From NCBI GenBank assembly GCA_030704615.1, contig CM060731.1, forward strand, positions 19,344,001 to 19,408,000: 64,000 nucleotides of DNA, in the 5' to 3' direction. Numbering within the stretch: the stretch's first letter is position 1; every line of letters begins with the position of its first letter. Shown here piece after piece: positions 58,101-64,000 of this stretch. This stretch comes from Takakia lepidozioides. Its lineage: Eukaryota > Streptophyta > Takakiopsida > Takakiales > Takakiaceae. The position numbers and the translations under genes are program-made. The notes under the pieces are model-generated. The model ran no database searches and was not told the DNA's origin. It saw nothing but the letters and a program-made list of their open reading frames with translations.

Positions 58101-58859
58101 TCAGCTGGTATAGCTCCAGAGACAGGGCTCCCAGTCCTCATAGTCTGTTTGCGAATGGGGACAGTCAAGAAGGCTTGGAACTGAGAATTTAAAGCTGTCC
58201 TCCATTTCTTCCAGTAGTGGAGGCAGGTGTACGAGCCCACAAGATGAGTCGGCCTCCTCCGAACTCATAATCTCCAACCAGCGTTCAAGATCGTCTGAAA
58301 CAGGAACCTGGCTTGGCAATGCGGGGTCACTGCATTCATCCTCCGCCGTCTTCTGTGAAGTTTGGGAATCTGGGTTTGCTACTCCAGATTCTGGTATAGT
58401 TGACGACATTGACTCATCTGCATCTGACTCCAACGGCGTCCTAGGGGAAACAGAGGTGGCCTCCTCAGCGACAAAAACTGGTGTGCAGGGACTGGCGAGA
58501 GCAGCTGCTGCAGCCGCAACAGCTTGAATCTCTCTGGGAGAAAGATGCTGGGGGAAGGACGGAGGGGCGGATTCGGGGAAATTGAGGGGCGCACTGCGGC
58601 CGGGCCTCAAGCACATCACAGCAGCGTCGTAAGCACGTGCCGCCATCTCCGGGGTGGGGAAGGAACCCAGCCAAATTCTAGAACGTTTATTGGGCTCCCT
58701 GATTTCTGACACCCACTTTCCCCATGCCCGCATCCTCACCCCTCTGTACGTCGTGCTTTTTGCAATGGAACCTTTCGACTCGCGATTCACGGGCCCCAAT
58801 AGGTCTGCTCCCCGCTTGGCCTCTTGGGACATAGAGTGTGTCCTTTGCTTCTCGACCAT
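58101..58859 (-). CDS. DREB-type AP2/ERF transcription factor
   Basis: An intronless 252-residue frame. The single AP2 domain spans about residues 38-95 and begins [20 protein letters not shown], continuing [20 protein letters not shown]. The Val in GKWVSEI and the Glu following are the residues that mark the DREB branch and its preference for DRE/CRT sites (core CCGAC). Between the N-terminus and the domain is a short basic stretch (ESKGSIAKS). The segment after the domain has PLNFPES and then an Ala run ([12 protein letters not shown]). The C-terminal half is acidic and Ser-rich and ends [14 protein letters not shown], a possible activation region. No EAR repression motif is seen at the end, so subgroup A-4-like is more likely than A-5-like. 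Usual role: cold, drought or salt response. It is divergent from the DENR gene, about 1.6 kb away. It appears intact. Confidence 0.92.
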   Translation of the reverse strand: MVEKQRTHSMSQEAKRGADLLGPVNRESKGSIAKSTTYRGVRMRAWGKWVSEIREPNKRSRIWLGSFPTPEMAARAYDAAVMCLRPGRSAPLNFPESAPPSFPQHLSPREIQAVAAAAAALASPCTPVFVAEEATSVSPRTPLESDADESMSSTIPESGVANPDSQTSQKTAEDECSDPALPSQVPVSDDLERWLEIMSSEEADSSCGLVHLPPLLEEMEDSFKFSVPSLLDCPHSQTDYEDWEPCLWSYTS

Positions 58860-60488
58860 CCTCGGGATTTCCCTTTTCTGTCTAGCTTGTAGACTGTGGA
58901 ATGCGAGACAAAGAGACCTATGACTCAGCTGCTAAAAAATGGGAACTCGACTGTACTGCGAAGTTCAGCTCTAGAAGACACAGCCTAGCATTGTAAATCC
59001 TACGAAGAAAGGAGGACACAACTCTGGACAGGCACACGGGGGAGTATGCTGCGCGACAAGAGCACCAATGCGTTGAAACCATTCTTAGGGGTGTATGCGA
59101 GTCTGACACTGAGAGACAGTGTGCGTGAAATGTGCTGGAGGATGTGTGAGAGGAATGTTTGTAAGTAAAAAAGTGAGTATTCTTGGGGAAGGGAGCTACA
59201 GCGAGTTTGAATTGGGCATGTGGTAAGTAGAGAGCTATGGGGTTGAGAATCTCTGAGTGAAGCTGAGATAAGTTATTCCCAGAGCCTCCAGACAGAGAGA
59301 GGAGATGAGGGAGAGAGGAATGGTACAGTGACGATGATCACACACTTGCAAGTTGCATCATATGAACCCGCACACATCCCGCGTGTACAACTGTGAACTC
59401 GCTGCACACGCTTTTGCATTGTTTCTGTGTTCGTTGCTACACGACACAAACATCTCTGGTCCCGAGATCGCCCTTTACTCCCTCACTCTCTCTCGCACAC
59501 TCGCACACGCTCTGCTCTCCTTATCCAATCCTACAGGATCCTTGCGCGTTGCCAAGCCCACGCCTCCGATCCAGATTCACCATTTCCCAGCCGCTCATTG
59601 AGAAAGAGACCAGCTCCAGGTAAAAGATAGCCGCCGTCTGGGGTGCCACCTCAGCAGAATCTTGCCAAATCAGCCCCGTCGTGGCCGTATCAAGTTGGAA
59701 GCCTGTCGTTTGAGACATCAGAGAAGGTGGTGTCAGTGAAGCAGCCACTTGTTAAAGCGCGTTGGAAACGGAAGGGGTGGGTCCATGAGATCTGAAAAGT
59801 AGTCGTTTGTCCTCAGTGAACAGTGTCACACGTGTGCAAGGATTGACGCGTGGGATCAGATATCCATTATACAGTTATTACATCATCCATCCACTCTGTA
59901 CCACGCCTCTGATACGCGCCGTATGGATGGATGCTAGCTGCCGTCGGATGGATGGTGATGCGACAACGCGTCTCTGGGATTCTGTGGATGAACGTGTATG
60001 AGATGAATGGTGTAGCACAGCGTGGGTGGTTTGGCTTTGAAATTGCAGTGAGGGAAGCTCGCGAGCTTGCAAGGCCGTAACTCTCTCCCGAAGGCTTGGC
60101 TTGCAGTCTCAGATCTGAGGCTGCCAACAGGGGAAGCTGGACCATGAGCAGGTTCATCCTTTCTGTAGAAGATCTTTTGGAGTTCTGTTTGGACCCAGGA
60201 CGCCGGCCTTGCATGTAGCCTGCCTCCAGAGCTGTGCGTGCTGAGGGCCAGAAGGAGCAGGGATGGCGGTGAAGCTCCAGCCCGTGCAAGTGCTCTATTG
60301 CTCTGGTATTTCTTCTCAGTGAATTTACTACCTTTCTGGGTCGCGATCTCGCCGCAAATTCTAGGGTTTCCGCGGCGACGTACTTGTAAGTACAATTGGC
60401 TAATGCCTCGTTGGGCACTCCCTTTTGTCTTCGACTTGAGCTGAACCTTTGATCGAAACTGGCTTTCGTTCAGCTTCTTGAGAGTGAA
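58860..60488. promoter_or_regulatory. Divergent promoter region between the DREB and DENR genes
   Basis: Intergenic DNA with CT-rich runs near 59480-59500. It carries ggatggatg repeats near 59925-59955, and tctagggtttccgcggc at about 60360 typical of a plant 5' UTR. A putative 5' UTR intron starts at about 60385 (cttgtaagtac). No coding gene recognised. Confidence 0.4.
60361..60369 (+). promoter_or_regulatory. Telo-box-like element in the DENR 5' region
   Basis: ctagggttt (complement AAACCCTAG) lies about 120 bp before the putative DENR start, as is common for plant translation-machinery genes. Functional role inferred. Confidence 0.35.
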
Positions 60489-63400
60489 ATGAGCACAAGG
60501 AAAGATGTTGCAGATCTTCCACTTCAATGTGACAATAATCCTGGAGATATGGAAGAAGTTGATCCTTTGTGGCTCTTTAGTTTGCTGCCTGTTTTCCCCC
60601 CTGTGTTGAATTTCTCTACGAGGAAATGGACCTTCCTAACAGATTGTGAAATTGCCCCATCCCTTCATCAGAGATCTTTCTAGACCCCTCTAGTTGTTCT
60701 TCCAGAATATAAGTGTCAATTTCTACTCTACAATGTTCTTTTAAAGGCGTTGTGTTAATTTCCATTGATTGTGCAATGATGTAATTGAGAAGCCAGTGCC
60801 ACACTAACAATGGAAGTTGATTGAACAAATAGTGTCCTCTTGACGGGTGGGGGGACCAGTCTGCAGTTTGCCTGCGGAGTATTGTGAGTTTACCCCTGAT
60901 TTTGAGAAGTGCAAACCATGGCTTATCAAGAATGCACCAGAGCTGTATCCTACTTTAATGAAAGGTGAACTGGCATGGGGAGGGGGAGAGAGTTGGAGGT
61001 GCATGTCTGTATTGTTTCCTTCATTGTATCCACTTGCTTTCACATCCTAGCTGACTGTGTTCCACCCTCATGAAGGGGCTCTTGACTTCTATGCAAACAG
61101 TGACCTCAATTTTCTGTGTGTTGCTAAGTTAATTGATGTTGACGTGCTATACTTTCTTTATGTGACCCTCTCTCAGAGGCAGCAGAGAAGACAGCAGAAC
61201 AGCTAGAGGGTCTGGATGTTTCAGGTGAGAAAGGAGATGCCACAAGGAGTCAAGGTAATTATACTGACTTTCTTTCTCAATCGTGTAGGGATTTCAACTG
61301 ACCAGGGTATGTGAAATTGTGAGGGGTATGTGTGTTTTGTGTGAGAGAAAGAGTTTGGAAGAGAGACGAACTCACTGACTATTCCTGCAAATATTGGCTA
61401 TGGCCTACCCTTAGGGCCATAGTTCGTCTTTCCAGTGTCCTTCTCATTGCTCGGACTTGCTGTCATCTCATCTGGATTCTATGGCTGCACAGGAAGCACA
61501 TCTGATGGCAAGAAAGAAGAGGAGGTGAAGAGGCTGCCAGGGGGCAAGGTGAAGAAGAAGGTAACTTTCTAGACTCATAGACTGTAGTTTGGCTTAGTAG
61601 TGGGCCCTTTATATAAAATCATGTCAAATCTGGAGCGATTTGGTGTGCAGGAAAAACCAGAGGTGGTGGTTGAGAAGATAGTGCGCAACAAGCGCAAGTG
61701 CGTGACCATCATCAAAGGCCTTGACATGTTTGGTAAGTATATTCTGCACCCTCCACTAAATATGTGGGAACTTGTATTTAGCCAAATCTGTGTCCAGCAA
61801 ACATTGGCAGGATGCCACAGATTGGTATGGTATCTGGAGAAGCAACAACCAACCTCCCATAAAGTACTTACATAAGTTGCTTTGTGCCCTAAATGCTGAT
61901 GCTACCATTCTTGGAAAGTGGACAATGGATAAGAAGAGTGGATAGGGCACCCCGTATCTCAGCTTGCTGTGGATGGATCGTATTCAACTACTTTCCAGAA
62001 TGTACGAACTGGTACTGCCTCTATCAATATCTACAGTTCTGTTCTTCATCTTCTTTTAGTTATATGTATATGACTAAAAGATGCAGTATGATGGTTGCCA
62101 ATTTGCTCTGCAGGAATCAAATTGAGTGATGCTTCCAAGAAGTTGGGCAAGAAATTCGCCAGTGGGGCATCTGTTGTGAAAGTGAGGTCACTTCCTTCAG
62201 ACTGCATTCATATGGAGAGGATCTGTGGTAGGATTTTAGGGTGAAACACTCTGTCATCAATACACAGAGGGAGGAGAAAGCAGGAGGGAATGTAAGGTCA
62301 AAGGGCATTGATTTTACGGAAGTCTCAATCTCATTGTGGACTTGTTGGTTAGGGCTTTGAGAAAGGCAGAATGGTCCTTAGACTTTGCTTGCCATAGTCT
62401 TATAGCCATGTGAAGAGAGAGAGAATGTACTCATAAGACATTGTTTGCCGTAGCCTTGTGGCTATTGAGCCCGTACCCAGTTTGAGTGGATGCTGGTGCT
62501 GGTAGTATGACTTACCTTGGAACAGAAGATTGATCCGAGTTTTCCAGATATCCTCTAGAAATCCCTTTACACAAGCATCAATCTGCCCAATAACTAGGCC
62601 CCAAAAGGGCTGGGCTTTTGGCTCAGCCTTGAGATTTTCCAAGTTGGTAAACATAAGTACAAGAACAAATCCCTTGATTAAGAGAATGTTCTCATAAGAC
62701 GTTGTTTGCCGTAGCCTTGTGGCCATTGACCCCTCGCTCAGTTCTTTGGTAGAGAGAGAGAGAGAGAGAGAGAGAGAGTGTACTCATGAGACGTTTACAC
62801 CCTGCGCCCAGTTTGGGGGGAACAAGAGAGAGAGAGAAGAGATGTACTCGATGAACCATCCCCTGTGAATGTTGTCTGCCAAAATGCTCTTTAGGTGTCC
62901 TCACAAGCTATGACTCCCTTGCCTGTGGGGTGGTCAACTGCCACAACAAGGAACTTGCCCAAATTGCCTTTGCACTTGAACAGCCACACAGTAAATGGAT
63001 TGAGTACTATTCAAAGTAGAAAGCATTATGTCAAAACTAGCAGCACAGCTCAAACCCTGCGTGGGTGCCACACATGTGACTGGGTAAAGAGAGAAAAAGG
63101 TCAATGCTGGCATGGCATTGCCTCCGTTCAGTTGCCTGGTTGGAGCTCTTGTGTCACTTCCATGTTGATGTATTGTTGCAAGAACCTTTCCATCCAGGTG
63201 ACATCTTCACTATTGTCGTCCTTTGGCAGGGTCCGACGGAGAAGGAGCAAATAGATGTTCAGGGAGACATAATGTATGATATAGTTGACTTCATCACCGA
63301 GACTTGGCTAAATGTAAATATCTTGATCTCTCCCTTTCTTTGCTGCTCCTTTGATTGTAGGTGGTAAGGTCCAATGCTTTTAGAACTACTTTTGGGAACA

Positions 63401-63744
63401 GAAGCTGTCACTAGAACAACAAGAAGAACAACTCGACCCTGCATCACTGTACATGTATATTTTTTTCAGCAATTAGTTAGTTTGTTCTTACCCAATTTTT
63501 TCCTCCAAATGATAATTTCTACAACTGTCTATAGGAAAAAATGGATGCAGGTATGGTTACATGTTGGTGGTGATCTATGCCATGGCTTGTACACTTACTC
63601 TACATATGTTTTGGTATGTTAAGTTTAAGGTGATTTGAGATAAAGATGTAAAAGGACTGAAATATGGATGCTTCTTCATAGCAGGTGCCAGAGTCAGCAA
63701 TTTACTTCATTGAGGATGGAAGGAAGGTACCGGCTGTTGGCTAG
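60489..63744 (+). CDS. DENR: DENR (density-regulated protein) homologue, translation reinitiation factor
   Basis: DENR pairs with MCT-1 and acts in ribosome recycling and reinitiation through a C-terminal SUI1 fold. Seven clear exons: 60860-60964 (SLPAEYCEFTPDFEKCKPWL), 61177-61254, 61493-61560 (KKEEEVKRLPGGKVKKK), 61651-61732 (EKIVRNKRKCVTIIKGLDMF), 62114-62181 (IKLSDASKKLGKKFASGASV), 63230-63313 (GPTEKEQIDVQGDIMYDIVD) and 63685-63744 (VPESAIYFIEDGRKVPAVG and stop). All junctions are GT-AG and in phase and give 180 residues. The first exon is probably at 60489 (MSTRKDVADLPLQCDNNPGD ... VDPL). The short VLYCG-like piece expected between it and 60860 was not found, and an in-frame stop lies just upstream of the exon at 60860. 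So either a micro-exon was missed or the gene has lost it. Otherwise it appears intact. Confidence 0.88.
62425..62830 (-). repeat. LINE 3'-end scraps in a DENR intron
   Basis: Sequence at 62425-62660 closely resembles the 3' end of the LINE at 54690-54960 (shared words gccttgtggc, acacaagcatcaatctgc, tttggctcagcc). The pieces at about 62688-62745 and 62778-62825 repeat only the terminal part (ctcataagacgttgtttgcc). Confidence 0.7.
62751..62779. repeat. (GA)n microsatellite
   Basis: An uninterrupted run of about 13 GA units between two LINE 3' scraps. Confidence 0.9.
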
Positions 63745-64000
63745 GCACTGACTGTGGTCCATGTGTTACTTTCCATCTATTGTCAAGGGCAGATGTTCTT
63801 ACTGATTACTTTTTATCAAAAGAGGAGCTAGTTTGTACTCAGTTTCTGAGGCTCGTGTAATGCATGATATAGTGATGTGTATTCCTTATCATTCCAAATC
63901 TATCTCAAACCCCCCACCCCACCCCACCCCACTTCCACACACACACCCACCCTGTTCCCCCTTGTCCGTTTCTCTTTTAGTGTTATTAGCAATCCCATGT
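63745..64000. other. 3' flank of the DENR gene
   Basis: Holds a C-rich run (accccccaccccaccccaccc at about 63907-63930) and no further coding signal to the window end. Confidence 0.4.

Overview
The window looks like nuclear DNA of a streptophyte, most likely a land plant outside the flowering plants. That placing is an inference. It rests on multi-exon genes with GT-AG introns, a DREB-type AP2/ERF gene, a TOM1/THH1-type seven-helix gene, a DENR gene, a plant-type GH81 glucanase, and a large load of decayed plant-style transposons. No tRNA, rRNA, CRISPR or prokaryotic-style operon was seen.

Left part (1-12.1 kb): a GH81 beta-1,3-glucanase gene with two frameshifts in exon 2; a local tandem duplication; a decayed PIF/Harbinger transposase; an intronless KIN17-like copy with a frameshift and an internal loss; a scrap of Ty3/Gypsy reverse transcriptase; and an unidentified 381-residue ORF with one likely membrane helix.

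Centre (12.1-44.6 kb): almost entirely mobile DNA. Two copies of one Mutator-like element (MULE) lie in the same orientation. Copy A is 12113-20112 and copy B is 32339-44609. Each has long terminal inverted repeats and a perfect 9-bp target duplication. Copy B keeps a broken MULE transposase (zinc finger, DDE core, SWIM finger) and, convergent to it, a multi-exon gene that ends in a Ulp1/C48 SUMO-protease-like domain with all catalytic positions visible and carries a classic SUMO-interacting motif. Copy A is a deletion derivative lacking the transposase and the protease domain. Both copies are full of a roughly 10-bp motif (CAGTCYGCTG and its complement) in TIRs, introns and, in frame, exons. 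Between them lies a Ty3/Gypsy element (about 21717-32328, minus strand). It carries gag, protease, a cytosine-C5 DNA methyltransferase domain between protease and reverse transcriptase, RT, RNase H, integrase and a PHD-like finger after the integrase. The methyltransferase-plus-PHD arrangement is the most striking content of the window. The Gypsy element and MULE B both sit in copies of the same 53-bp repeat, so the nesting order can be read.

Right part (44.6-64 kb): ordinary genes. A TOM1/THH1-like gene could be resolved into 12 exons whose summed length is exactly 383 codons. There follow a decayed LINE (minus), an intronless DREB factor (minus) and a DENR translation-factor gene (plus) with seven clear exons and an incomplete N-terminus. 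LINE 3' scraps sit in a DENR intron.

All calls come from reading translated motifs and splice sites by eye; no database search was run. The mobile-element genes are mostly broken by stops and frameshifts, so the functional ideas concern the ancestral elements.
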